Below, in pieces: positions 26,271 to 35,526 of a stretch of DNA of 64,000 nt. The notes under the pieces are model-generated. The model was not told where the DNA came from. It ran no database searches and saw only the letters and a program-made list of their open reading frames with translations. Both the position numbers and the translations under genes were made by a program. The first letter of the stretch is position 1, and each line of letters opens with the position of its first letter. This DNA is from Clostridiales bacterium (GTDB taxonomy: Bacteria > Bacillota > Clostridia > Saccharofermentanales > Saccharofermentanaceae): positions 54,378 to 118,377 of the forward strand of contig JAFZLF010000015.1 in assembly GCA_017551625.1 (NCBI GenBank), given 5' to 3'.

Positions 26271-27776
26271 TCATTTCTTGAGAATGCTAAGGACAGTTTC
26301 TCTCATTGCATCCTTTTCGATCGTCAGGTTATGAAGCACAGGCTTCTTGTTGATGTCCTTAAGACCTGCCGGGATCGGAAGTCCGCTTTCTTCGGAAAGC
26401 TCATTTGTCAGGACTTCGTTGGAACGACCGTTGCTGTAACCGGAACCGTTCAGCGCGTCCATAACGGCCGGAGCGAACTTGAAGGGGCTCGCAGTCGAGA
26501 CGAATACGGTCTTGGTCTCATCTCCCGATCTCTGGTAGTAGCGGTTATAGATGTTGAATCCGACGGCAGTATGGGTATCGACGACGTGATCGCATCGGTC
26601 ATACACCTCGCGGATGGTCTTCATGATGCCCGCCTCATCGGCAAAACCGCCGACGAAGGTAGTCTGCAGGATCTTTAGAGTATCCGGATCGACGGAGTAG
26701 GTTCCCTTGGTCTTCAGATCTTCCATCCACTGGGCTGTCTTCTTCGCATCCATATCGGTCACCTCGAAGAGGAGTCTTTCGAGATTACTGCTGATCAGGA
26801 TATCCATCGACGGTGAATTGGTCTTATAGAATTCACGATTCCTGTCGTATGTACCGCTTCGGAAGAAATCAGAGAGGACCTTATTCTTATTCGATGCACA
26901 GATGAGTTTCTTCATGGGGATGCCCATCTTCTTTGCAAACCAGGCAGCCAGGATGTTTCCGAAGTTACCGGTCGGAACAACGACATTCATCTTCTCGCCG
27001 AAGTTGAACTCCTCATACTTCAGAAGTTCGACATAAGCGGCGACATAGTACGCGATCTGCGGTACCAGGCGGCCCCAGTTGATCGAGTTGGCCGAAGAAA
27101 GCACGCAGCCTGCGGCATCCAGTTCCTGCGCAACCGTCGGATCACCGAAGATCGCCTTGACCCCGGATTGGGCGTCGTCGAAGCAGCCGTTTACGGCTAC
27201 GACATGGACGTTATTTCCCTCCGTGGTAATCATCTGCTGCTTCTGGGCATCCGATACACCCTCGGACGGATAGAATACGACAACTTCTGTACCCGGAAGA
27301 TCCTTGAAGCCCTCAAGTGCGGCCTTGCCGGTATCACCGGATGTCGCGGTGAGGATGCAGATCTTTCTGTTTTCGCCGGTCTTCTTCGCAGACGCGGTCA
27401 TGAGGTGCGGCAGCATCTGCAGCGCCACATCCTTAAAGGCCGCTGTCGGGCCATGCCACAGTTCGAGGATATACTCTCTCGGATTGTACTTATTGAGCTG
27501 GACGAGCGGGACCGGCTTCTCGCCAAACTTTTCTTCACTATAGGCCTGCTCGGCAAAGTCGAGAAGCTCATCGTATGTAAAATCGGTGAGAAATTTAGAA
27601 AGGACCGTCGCGGAGATCTGCGGGAAGGTCATCTCGGTCATCGACATGATCTCGCTCTTGGTCAGGGTCGGGATCGTCTCCGGCACGAAGAGTCCGCCAT
27701 CCGGGGCGATACCCTGCTTGATGGCCTCTGCGGCCGAAAACTTCTTCTCATATCCTCTTGTGCTTATGTACATCAT
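26271..27776 (-). CDS. thrC: Threonine synthase
   Basis: The 501-residue protein is a full-length PLP-dependent threonine synthase of the longer (E. coli/yeast-like) type. The PLP lysine lies in WHGPTAAFKDVALQ near residue 114, and the phosphate-binding loop is VVPTGNFGNILAA near residue 260. It converts O-phosphohomoserine to threonine and phosphate. It is the last gene of an operon with the TPR protein and folC upstream (42-base gap) and is followed by a hairpin terminator. No T-box was found before it. Confidence 0.95.
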   Translation of the reverse strand: MMYISTRGYEKKFSAAEAIKQGIAPDGGLFVPETIPTLTKSEIMSMTEMTFPQISATVLSKFLTDFTYDELLDFAEQAYSEEKFGEKPVPLVQLNKYNPREYILELWHGPTAAFKDVALQMLPHLMTASAKKTGENRKICILTATSGDTGKAALEGFKDLPGTEVVVFYPSEGVSDAQKQQMITTEGNNVHVVAVNGCFDDAQSGVKAIFGDPTVAQELDAAGCVLSSANSINWGRLVPQIAYYVAAYVELLKYEEFNFGEKMNVVVPTGNFGNILAAWFAKKMGIPMKKLICASNKNKVLSDFFRSGTYDRNREFYKTNSPSMDILISSNLERLLFEVTDMDAKKTAQWMEDLKTKGTYSVDPDTLKILQTTFVGGFADEAGIMKTIREVYDRCDHVVDTHTAVGFNIYNRYYQRSGDETKTVFVSTASPFKFAPAVMDALNGSGYSNGRSNEVLTNELSEESGLPIPAGLKDINKKPVLHNLTIEKDAMRETVLSILKK

Positions 27777-27818
27777 AGGTCAGTTACTCCTATTGCTCTT
27801 ATTTGCTTATTCAGTTTC

Positions 27819-28667
27819 CTATTTTCCGTATTTTTCGTTATACTCGGACAGGATCGCGGACACTTCCGGATCGGCGGACTTCTCTTCCATCTTTCCTTCG
27901 AGGAACTCGACCTTCTCAGCGTTCTTCGCTTTATCCGAGATACTTCCTGCTGCAGGGATCACTACATAGCGGACCAGGAAGAACAGTCCCACCAGCGCGA
28001 GTATCACGAGCAGGGCGATGACCGTCATTCTCATCTTCTCCGCCGGCGTCTTCGGAAAATCCACGCGGATCTCCTCATCCGGAATCTCGCCGTTCGAGGA
28101 CGTCGACTGCGCAAGTGCATCGCGGATCTCTTTTTCCGTCGCGATCCTTCTCTTTCTCGGCTTCTTCGGCGCCTTGATCAGGATCGGAGCCTGCACGTGG
28201 ACACGTTCTCTGTGCTCACTTTCCGCCACCAGCGGGGACTCCTGACGTGTGATCGCCGAGGAGAGGGCCTTAAGAGGGGAATCATCGGAGGCCATCTCCG
28301 CTTCGGCCCGGGCCTGTTCCGCTGCCGTCGTGGCCTCTGCGAGACAGTACTGGGCAAGTTCCGTCAGTGCCTGAGAATGCAGGCCGCACGTCAGCGCGTG
28401 TTCGAAGCTCTGCTGCGAGCGGTTAAATTCCTCACACTGCGCCATGCAGATACCGAACAACAGCGACGCTTCTCCCCAGTTCGGGTAATCCGTGATGATT
28501 CTCTTGAGGGTAATAATGGCGACATCCGCGCCGTCATTATTCAGATTAAAGAGCGCGCGGTTATACTGGTGCGCCAGCTGTTCCGATTCTTCAGGCGGAA
28601 GACGGAATACCACCAGGTCACGGATCGTGATTTCCGGTATCGATCGTCCAACGTTTTTCCAGTCCAT
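27819..28667 (-). CDS. TPR-like membrane-anchored protein
   Basis: The function is unknown. Residues ~25-130 of 282 look like tetratricopeptide helices (YNRALFNLNNDGADVAIITLKRIITDYPNWGEA, then SFEHALTCGLHSQALTELAQ). A basic linker (KAPKKPRKRRIATEKE) follows. One membrane segment lies near residues 215-238 (MTVIALLVILALVGLFFLVRY), with a short charged C-terminal tail outside. The TPR part should face the cytoplasm and mediate protein contacts. It sits between folC and thrC in the same operon. Confidence 0.7.
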   Translation of the reverse strand: MDWKNVGRSIPEITIRDLVVFRLPPEESEQLAHQYNRALFNLNNDGADVAIITLKRIITDYPNWGEASLLFGICMAQCEEFNRSQQSFEHALTCGLHSQALTELAQYCLAEATTAAEQARAEAEMASDDSPLKALSSAITRQESPLVAESEHRERVHVQAPILIKAPKKPRKRRIATEKEIRDALAQSTSSNGEIPDEEIRVDFPKTPAEKMRMTVIALLVILALVGLFFLVRYVVIPAAGSISDKAKNAEKVEFLEGKMEEKSADPEVSAILSEYNEKYGK

Positions 28668-28684
28668 CTGCTTCCTTCTTTTAT

Positions 28685-30118
28685 TCAGGTCTCCCCGGAC
28701 TTCTCGCTCTTTCTCAGTTCTTCCAGGATCACTGATCTTACCTCTCCTAGGAGATACAGCGATCCGATCACATAGAGCGGAGCACGGTTTCTGCGGGCCC
28801 GGGCGATCGCGCTCCGGCAGGCCGTCTCGGCGTCGTCCACAAAAGCCAGCTTTTCTCTAGCATTATACATACACGACCCTGAATTGTAAAACGATTTGCT
28901 CCGTTTCAGCGCGTCATCCCACGCATGCCGCAATTCTGCGGCTCTCATGGCACGTTTCTGATCCGGCGTGACCAGCGTGATGCGGGAAAGCGGCACGCAC
29001 CACCTCTCGATCAGGATATTGAGCATGCCCTCTACATCCTTATCGGCCATGACGCCCATGATGACTTCACACGGTCTCATCTTCTGGAGAAGCGGCATTT
29101 CCTCGGCAAAAGCACAGAATGACGTGATTCCCTGCGGATTGTGCGCGCCGTCGAGGATCACTGTCGGATCCTGTGACAGCACTTCCAGGCGTCCTTTCCA
29201 CATCACATGGGCGATGCCCTCATGCAGCGCATCTTCTGACACGAAGCTACTCATCGCGAGGATCGCCAGAGAAGCATTCTCGAGCTGGTATGCGCCATGC
29301 ATACGGATACGAAATTCCATATTGTCGAAGAAGAAACGTTGTCCCGCCAGGTCCTGCGTGATCCTTACCGCTTCGTTCTTCCTGATCCACTTAAGGGGAG
29401 CATCCTTCTCATATGCGATGCTCGCAAGTGTGGCCGCTGCCTCCTCGGCGTCCTCATCCGGCACCGCCGCCTGATGAGTATCCATCGCAAATACCGGACA
29501 GCCTTCCTTGATGATGCCGCCCTTCTCGGCAGCGATCTCGGGAAGAGTATCTCCGAGCCTGTCCATATGGTCATAGCCCAGTGCCGTGATGATGCACGCC
29601 AGTGGCTTTTCTATCACATTTGTCGAGTCCAGGCGCCCGCCGAGACCGGTCTCCAGAACGACGACATCACAGTTCTGCTCCGCGAAATACAGGAACGCCA
29701 CCGCTGTGACCAGTTCAAATTCCGTCGGGTGTTCGAGACCTTCCGTGAGCATCTCGTCGACCTTTTCCCGAACGAGATCCGTCAGGCGGAAAAGAGAATC
29801 GTGGTCGATCTCTCCGTACGCATCATCCCTCTCCCAAGCGAGAAGACCTTCCCGCCCGTCGAGGATACGGATCCGCTCGGAAAATCTCTCCAGAAACGGA
29901 GAAGTATATAGGCCGACCTTCTTTCCTTCCCACGCCAGCATTCCGGCGCAGTAGGCGCAGACCGAGCCCTTACCGTTCGTACCGGCAACATGAATGGCAG
30001 ACAGAGATTTTTCCGGATTACCGAGCTTCTCAAGAAGTGTCAGCATACGGTCAAGTCCCAGTTTGATCCCGAATTTATTAGCGGATTGGAGAAACTCCGG
30101 AGCGTTGATGTCGATCAT
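28685..30118 (-). CDS. folC: Folylpolyglutamate/dihydrofolate synthase
   Basis: The 477-residue Mur-ligase-type enzyme has the ATP loop HVAGTNGKGSVCAY near residue 43 and the FolC signature LETGLGGRLDSTNVI near residue 155, with GYDHMDRLGDTLPEIAAEKGGI next. It adds glutamate to folates, and in many bacteria also to dihydropteroate. It lies in the operon between gtrA (8-base gap) and the TPR gene. Confidence 0.93.
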   Translation of the reverse strand: MIDINAPEFLQSANKFGIKLGLDRMLTLLEKLGNPEKSLSAIHVAGTNGKGSVCAYCAGMLAWEGKKVGLYTSPFLERFSERIRILDGREGLLAWERDDAYGEIDHDSLFRLTDLVREKVDEMLTEGLEHPTEFELVTAVAFLYFAEQNCDVVVLETGLGGRLDSTNVIEKPLACIITALGYDHMDRLGDTLPEIAAEKGGIIKEGCPVFAMDTHQAAVPDEDAEEAAATLASIAYEKDAPLKWIRKNEAVRITQDLAGQRFFFDNMEFRIRMHGAYQLENASLAILAMSSFVSEDALHEGIAHVMWKGRLEVLSQDPTVILDGAHNPQGITSFCAFAEEMPLLQKMRPCEVIMGVMADKDVEGMLNILIERWCVPLSRITLVTPDQKRAMRAAELRHAWDDALKRSKSFYNSGSCMYNAREKLAFVDDAETACRSAIARARRNRAPLYVIGSLYLLGEVRSVILEELRKSEKSGET

Positions 30119-30126
30119 GGAAAAAC

Positions 30127-30738
30127 TTATGTCTCACTTTCCTGTGTTGCGGATGCTTCGGCGTTTTCTGAAGGTTCCTTTTCCTCCGAGGTCATTTGCT
30201 CAGGATCGGCCTTCTTATCTTTCTTGAAGATGAAGATCTTGCTGAAGATGTAGTTGGCCACGACAACGAAGACCGCGATAAAGATCTTGACGATATAGAT
30301 GTTGGTCACCTCGAAACCGAGAGCGCTGAACCACAGATCATCTTTCGGCATATTGCAGGCGTTCTCCATAATCATGACGGAAAGGGAGAACAGCCCAAGT
30401 TCGAAGGCGAAGAATGTGAAGAGACGGGCCGCCACGAATCCGATAAACTCCTTGACCACGTTTCCCTTCGTATGGAAGACGAAGAGCTTATTCGTCACAT
30501 AGGCGAAGATAATCGCGACGATCCACGCGACGGACTGCATGAAGAGCACATAGAAATCGAATTTCCATCCGAAGAGCTCCACCGGCCACTTGGCATCGAT
30601 CAGTTTATCCAGAAGTGCGAAGGCGATCAGATTGACCAGAGTCGTCATTACTCCGAAGACGAAATACCAGAACAGTTCCTGGAATTTCTTATTCTTCATC
30701 AGTTTCTTCAGCCCGGAAGGTTGTTCATTTGTACTCAT
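30127..30738 (-). CDS. GtrA-family membrane protein
   Basis: The 203 residues contain four membrane segments, the usual GtrA layout (LFWYFVFGVMTTLVNLIAFALLDKL as the first). GtrA-type proteins are thought to flip lipid-linked sugars or support cell-surface polysaccharide synthesis. The C-terminus is a charged cytoplasmic tail. Its ATG overlaps the stop of the upstream cohesin-like gene as TGATG, indicating translational coupling. Confidence 0.85.
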   Translation of the reverse strand: MSTNEQPSGLKKLMKNKKFQELFWYFVFGVMTTLVNLIAFALLDKLIDAKWPVELFGWKFDFYVLFMQSVAWIVAIIFAYVTNKLFVFHTKGNVVKEFIGFVAARLFTFFAFELGLFSLSVMIMENACNMPKDDLWFSALGFEVTNIYIVKIFIAVFVVVANYIFSKIFIFKKDKKADPEQMTSEEKEPSENAEASATQESET

Positions 30739-32231
30739 CAGACTCTCCTTGGTTTGATCTGACGCCTGATGGCATGCTTTTTCCGATATATCAGATGCCC
30801 GATGATCAGCGCCTCCACCACAGCTATACTAGCACAAACGATAAACAAATACAAAAACAGATTCTGTGATGTGGCCGTGCTCCTGTAAGGATAGAGATCC
30901 CCGTTGGTCGAGTCGATGACGTAGAAACGAGCGGTTCCGTCTTCAGACTTCAGATAGGCGATCCTCGTACTCTTGTCCTTCGAGACATACCCGTCGATCT
31001 CCGTCGAACCATATGTGATCTTGGCGGGAGCAAACCCCTCCGGCACCATAACGTTGGCCGGTTTCTCCACGACGGTCAGGATCAGAGAGGAGCGCAGGAG
31101 CATCTTACCCGGCTCATATCTTCTCATGGTGTCCGTCCGCTGATTATACACATACAGGCCCGGCTCCGAAGTCTCCGCATGCGCGCGGACGTAGATCAGC
31201 ACGCTCTGTACACCGTCTCTTCTGAAACAGGGCACTTCCTTGCCGTCCACCATGCACGTCGACTGGTAGAACTCCGCAGGGATGACCAGCGACTCCGGGA
31301 AAGCAACAAAGTCATAAGTGACCCCTTCCAGATCGATAAGCTGCACACCGTCGACCAGCACCGAATCACTTCTATAGATGTTGATGGTATACACCTTCAC
31401 CGCTTCTCCATCTTCTGCTGTGACGGTGATCTCGACTACGTTATTCCCGAGCTGGAGATTAGACTCACCCTCCACGGTCACCTTGGAATTGAGATTAAAG
31501 GCGACTGCCTTGACCGCCACATCCGTAACGTTTTTAGACACGGTCGCATTGTACTGGAAAATTCCGGGATCAAATTCCGGCTCGAGTTTCAGCGCGCCTG
31601 CTGACAGTGATGCAAGTGTCGCATCCGAGGAGACCTGTGCCTGGACGACGATCGAAGCGCCCGTTCCGGCTCCGGCAACTACATTTTCCAGCGCACTGTC
31701 ACGAAGTCCGGAGATCGTACCCAGCCAAGCCTTCACATCTCCTCTGGCTTGTTCGTTGACACGGAATTTCAACGACGCCACCACGACGGGAGTGTCGGAA
31801 GAGAATACCGCATCACGATTGGCGGCCTTGGTCGTAGGATCGCTGCCTCCCTCGGTCGCGCCTCCCTGCAGCATTGCTTCCTCCGCTTCTGCGTTTACTG
31901 CCGAGAAACGGATCAATTCCGTATCTTCCGGCTCCTCATGCGTCAGCTCGAAGCCCTCGAGGGCCGAGCCGATATCCATCCCGAGGAACATCAGGTACTG
32001 GCTGTCATATCCGATCTCGATCGGCCCGAATCTGGTTATCGATGGAAAAGCACTGAAGCTCACGTCCAGCGTGATGACGTCGCCCGTCTGCGCCGAGGAC
32101 TCGCGGAAGGAAAGATTCACGGTAACACCACCGGCTGCCCGTCGCGTAGACACAAAAGAGCACAGCACCAGCGCTGCGCACAGTATCGGCAGTAAGGTAA
32201 CCGCAGTTATCTTTCGAAAGTATTTTGTCAT
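30738..32231 (-). CDS. Cohesin-like and cadherin-like domain surface protein
   Basis: The 497-residue protein has an N-terminal signal or anchor (LLPILCAALVLCSFV) and a cohesin-like beta-sandwich at residues ~38-195 (ITLDVSFSAFPSITRFGPIEIGYDSQYL). A cadherin-like beta-sandwich (PF12733 type) spans ~205-290 (LASLSAGALKLEPEFDPGIFQYNATV). A C-terminal membrane segment lies near residue 465 with a basic tail inside. Cohesins bind dockerins in cellulosomes, but no dockerin is seen here, so the partner is unknown. It is the first gene of the operon leading to thrC. Its cadherin-like domain resembles one in the neighbouring glucosaminidase. Confidence 0.75.
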   Translation of the reverse strand: MTKYFRKITAVTLLPILCAALVLCSFVSTRRAAGGVTVNLSFRESSAQTGDVITLDVSFSAFPSITRFGPIEIGYDSQYLMFLGMDIGSALEGFELTHEEPEDTELIRFSAVNAEAEEAMLQGGATEGGSDPTTKAANRDAVFSSDTPVVVASLKFRVNEQARGDVKAWLGTISGLRDSALENVVAGAGTGASIVVQAQVSSDATLASLSAGALKLEPEFDPGIFQYNATVSKNVTDVAVKAVAFNLNSKVTVEGESNLQLGNNVVEITVTAEDGEAVKVYTINIYRSDSVLVDGVQLIDLEGVTYDFVAFPESLVIPAEFYQSTCMVDGKEVPCFRRDGVQSVLIYVRAHAETSEPGLYVYNQRTDTMRRYEPGKMLLRSSLILTVVEKPANVMVPEGFAPAKITYGSTEIDGYVSKDKSTRIAYLKSEDGTARFYVIDSTNGDLYPYRSTATSQNLFLYLFIVCASIAVVEALIIGHLIYRKKHAIRRQIKPRRV

Positions 32232-32275
32232 TTTATATTTTCTATCCCCGGCAAATTCTTTGTCTGTTCGCCTGA

Positions 32276-32304
32276 ATTATAAAGGATTTTGCCTCTCAAT
32301 ACAA
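32276..32304 (-). promoter_or_regulatory. Promoter of the cohesin-like/gtrA/folC/thrC operon
   Basis: Read leftwards, TTGTAT (32299-32304) and a perfect TATAAT (32276-32281) are spaced by 17 bp, 45 bp upstream of the first gene. Confidence 0.7.
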
Positions 32305-32310
32305 TCAAAT

Positions 32311-34866
32311 TTACGGGAGGTTTCCATACTCCACGGGCATATCCTCGTAGACGGGGATAATAAACACGAAAGATGCGTCGAGCATGTCCTGGGAGGCATA
32401 TGCTGTATAGTAGCGGATACCTTCGCTGCTGGCCATCGCGATATTCTGCGCATACTGGTGCTTATACATGCCATCTTCATTATCGATCAGATCGAATTTT
32501 TGGAAATACAGCGTGTCCTGACCGATCTCGATATAACTTCTGGCGATCCAGAGCGCCCCTCCGCAGATCGCCTTCTCCGGCGTATCCCACGGCAGCAGTA
32601 TCGCCGCTTCCTCCGGCGTGATCTGTTTCTCTTCCGGCTTTGACCCGTACATCGCATACTTCGCGCCATTGATCCGGGCCCCGTTCTTAACGTTCGGATC
32701 CGGCGTAGAGCCGATGTTGTAGAAGTTATAGTAGCCTTCGTATCCGGGGAGCGTACCGTGAGCCAACTCGGACTCGCCGTCTCTGCCCATCTCCTGGATG
32801 ATGCGGGACGTCAGAAAATACGGAGAGATGCCTGCATCCTGCCCCGCTTTGAGAAGGATCGAAGCGTAGTCCGGATCATCATCCCCTCCTTCGAGGAATG
32901 AATTCTTCGTCACGGCCTGGATCCCTTCGAGCGTATGCACCGATGCGTCAAAGGATAATTTCTCGAACTGGAAGATTCCCGTCGGAGTCAGGAAATTTCT
33001 CGGATCGAGGAAGTACGAGACGACCTCCCGCTTTGCCGCCTTCCACGAATTCCCATCATAGACGGGACTTCCCGGCTTGACCCACTTCGGATTATACGTA
33101 GAACTGATCAGGCTCCGGTCCACATGATCCTCGTTATCGAGGACCTCTTCAAAGGAAAGGTTCGTCTGATACGCCTCGAAGCGGTAGGTCGGATGGAGAC
33201 AATGGAGCAGCCACAGCCCGTCCGCATACGAACCCGGAAATTGCGAGATCGTATCCCTTCTGAACCCTTCCGGGTCCTGTCCGTTCAGCAGATGCAGCGT
33301 ATAGCAACGGCTCAGTCCGTCTATACCACTTACCTCGACCGTAAACGTATTGACTCCGTTTTCGATAACGACATCGTCTCCCATATTCCACGGAAGCATC
33401 ACGGATGCTGACAGAAGATTCACCTCGGCCGCATACCCCTCCGAAGCGATATAACTGATATCGATCTTCGTAAAAGCATCGCCGACGATGGCATAGTCGA
33501 AAGTATCCATGGAGAACTCCGGATAGATCTTCAATTCCTCTGCGTTCTCTCCTATAAACTTCAGATCAAGGAGATATTCGTTCAGCGGGAGGATCTGCAA
33601 GTTCCCCCTCGCGATCTCAAGCTTCGTGCCACGTGCATCCCGGCACGTCACCATACGCTCCTTCTCGCTATCCGGAACCGCCCCGGTCGGTCTTGGCGTC
33701 GGGACAAGCCCCTCATCCGTGAGTACGGCAAGATATCCGTTTTCTTCCGTCAGCGCCACATCCCTGCTCTGCACAAGAACAAAGGATACCTCCGCGACAG
33801 ACGGCGGCGCAGCCTCACTTCTTCGGACTCGTACGAAGAAAGCATTGCTCGCGGTGCCGGTATCCTCTTCCGGGAGGAGACTTACGACATGCTGGTTCTT
33901 CCCGCGCAGCAGTTCATAGTCCACATCGTGAAGGTCATTTTCACCGATGAGGTTACCATAGCGGTCATAGAGGGCGGCCGAAACATCCGAGGACGCCTCC
34001 AGAAGATTCACGTAGGCATCACGATCTTCGGCATCCAGCGCATACCAGGATTCCTGCTCTCCTGCCGGGATCGAGGACGAGACCACAGTATCGTTTTGTA
34101 TCTCGGAGAACTCCGGGATCAGCACATCTCCTCCGGTCAGGACCTGTCCCCGTCCGTCAGAAGTCCTTAGCAGTATCACGACCTCATGTCTTCCCGGGAT
34201 CTCCCCGTGCGTATCCCAGTCCATCGTAAAGGGCACTTCTCCGGATGTCTTCGGAACTTCGATCCCACCGGAACGCAGCGACTGATCCACGAAGAAATCG
34301 GCCCGGAGCTCACTTCCTTCGACCTCCATGACCCCGTCGATCCGGCGGATGCCGAAGGCATATCCTTCTTCATTCTCGAGAGGCTTGTCCACTCTGACAT
34401 TTCCGCACTGTGTTCCCTTCGGATCGGCAAAGCCGTTGATCGGGGCATACTTCGGATCCACATCACTGAGGATCTTCTCGATCGCATATCGTCTGGATCC
34501 GCCGTTTAGAAGCCCCGTGATTTCCTCCGTCTTATACGCGTCATTGTACGCGACACACGCCAGATCCGATGCAAAAGCACTGTCATCCTTGCCGTTTAGC
34601 AGATACGGGTATGACGTAAACTGGCTCTCCACATAATCAGCCAGGCACAGGTGTCCCTGTTCCACTTCGTTTTCCCAGTACGGAAGAGCCTTCTCCGTAG
34701 ATGTCAGGACCGCTGTCCGGTACATCATATCCTTCGCTTCTGAAGACAGTGACGCTTCCTTCTCGAGGCTGACCAGCGCGCCGCACACGATCACGAGCAC
34801 CAGAAGTCCCAGCACACCTGTGGCGATCGCCAGTCCGATATAGAGTTTTCTGAGTTTATCTCCCAT
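32311..34866 (-). CDS. Membrane-anchored glucosaminidase-type peptidoglycan hydrolase
   Basis: The 851-residue protein has one N-terminal membrane anchor (residues 8-34) and a long extracytoplasmic part. Residues ~435-535 contain a cadherin-like beta-sandwich (YPEFSMDTFDYAIVG). The C-terminal ~270 residues match endo-beta-N-acetylglucosaminidase (GH73/LytG-like) proteins. Typical marks are ISPYFLTSRIIQEMGRDG, where the glutamate is the likely catalytic residue, then YYNFYNIGSTPDPN and GGALWIARSYI. It should cleave the glycan strands of peptidoglycan. The middle (100-430) is not recognised. It overlaps yfbR by one base and ends the run of genes begun at 41.4 kb. Confidence 0.82.
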   Translation of the reverse strand: MGDKLRKLYIGLAIATGVLGLLVLVIVCGALVSLEKEASLSSEAKDMMYRTAVLTSTEKALPYWENEVEQGHLCLADYVESQFTSYPYLLNGKDDSAFASDLACVAYNDAYKTEEITGLLNGGSRRYAIEKILSDVDPKYAPINGFADPKGTQCGNVRVDKPLENEEGYAFGIRRIDGVMEVEGSELRADFFVDQSLRSGGIEVPKTSGEVPFTMDWDTHGEIPGRHEVVILLRTSDGRGQVLTGGDVLIPEFSEIQNDTVVSSSIPAGEQESWYALDAEDRDAYVNLLEASSDVSAALYDRYGNLIGENDLHDVDYELLRGKNQHVVSLLPEEDTGTASNAFFVRVRRSEAAPPSVAEVSFVLVQSRDVALTEENGYLAVLTDEGLVPTPRPTGAVPDSEKERMVTCRDARGTKLEIARGNLQILPLNEYLLDLKFIGENAEELKIYPEFSMDTFDYAIVGDAFTKIDISYIASEGYAAEVNLLSASVMLPWNMGDDVVIENGVNTFTVEVSGIDGLSRCYTLHLLNGQDPEGFRRDTISQFPGSYADGLWLLHCLHPTYRFEAYQTNLSFEEVLDNEDHVDRSLISSTYNPKWVKPGSPVYDGNSWKAAKREVVSYFLDPRNFLTPTGIFQFEKLSFDASVHTLEGIQAVTKNSFLEGGDDDPDYASILLKAGQDAGISPYFLTSRIIQEMGRDGESELAHGTLPGYEGYYNFYNIGSTPDPNVKNGARINGAKYAMYGSKPEEKQITPEEAAILLPWDTPEKAICGGALWIARSYIEIGQDTLYFQKFDLIDNEDGMYKHQYAQNIAMASSEGIRYYTAYASQDMLDASFVFIIPVYEDMPVEYGNLP

Positions 34867-35468
34867 TATTTGCTGATCTCATCCAGTGTCATTCCATAAG
34901 GCGGCACGAAGTGCAGGAGGAAATACTCGGCCTCTTCGCACTCCAGCGCGTGGATCGACTTCTCGATCGTCTCCTTGGCCGAGCGGAACTCATCGTTCGC
35001 CGCCTTTTCCTCCATCAAGCACTTCAGATATGCGCTGATGCGGTCTGCCGCTTTGACCAGACGGTGGACTTCCTTTCTCTTCTCATCCGGCATCTCCGGA
35101 CGGAGAAGCTCTCTGTAGTCCTCTTTCAGTTCAGCAGGAAGAAGCGCCAGGATATTCTGCGCAGCCTGCGCCTCGACTTCCTTATAGGCGGTCTTCAGTT
35201 CATCGTTCTTATACTTGATCGGCGTCGGCATATCTCCCGTGATGATCTCAGTACAATCATGGTAGAGCGCCTCTCCCATCGTCAGAAGCGGGTCGACCGG
35301 ATCCTTCCCCAGGATACGGTTATGTACGAGAGCAAGCGCGTGGGCGATCACCGCCACGTCGAAGCTGTGTTCCTTGAGGTTCTCCTGTCTGGTATTCCTC
35401 ATGAGGCCCCAGCGCTGGATATACTGCATGCGATCCAGCATCGCATAGAAATTATACAGTTCTGCCAT
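34866..35468 (-). CDS. yfbR: HD-domain 5'-deoxynucleotidase
   Basis: The start at 35468 (MAELYNFYAML) follows GGAAGGAAG; the longer open frame upstream has no site. The ~200-residue protein is of YfbR type, with the metal-binding HD set in EHSFDVAVIAHAL and YHDCTEIITGDMPTPIKY. The family removes phosphate from deoxyribonucleoside 5'-monophosphates. It lies directly downstream of dgt, so the two could act in sequence on deoxynucleotides. Confidence 0.88.
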   Translation of the reverse strand: MAELYNFYAMLDRMQYIQRWGLMRNTRQENLKEHSFDVAVIAHALALVHNRILGKDPVDPLLTMGEALYHDCTEIITGDMPTPIKYKNDELKTAYKEVEAQAAQNILALLPAELKEDYRELLRPEMPDEKRKEVHRLVKAADRISAYLKCLMEEKAANDEFRSAKETIEKSIHALECEEAEYFLLHFVPPYGMTLDEISK

Positions 35469-35526
35469 AGTACTCTTCCTTCCTTCTATTTTCGGAGTCT
35501 GACCGGAAATGACGTCCTTTCCCGCA

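Noticed and set aside
27168..28775. 535-codon open frame on the plus strand
   Set aside because: Antisense to thrC and the TPR gene; Arg/Leu-rich, no family features.
30738..32231. Cellulosome scaffoldin
   Set aside because: Only one cohesin-like domain, no dockerin, no carbohydrate-binding module and no adjacent cellulases.
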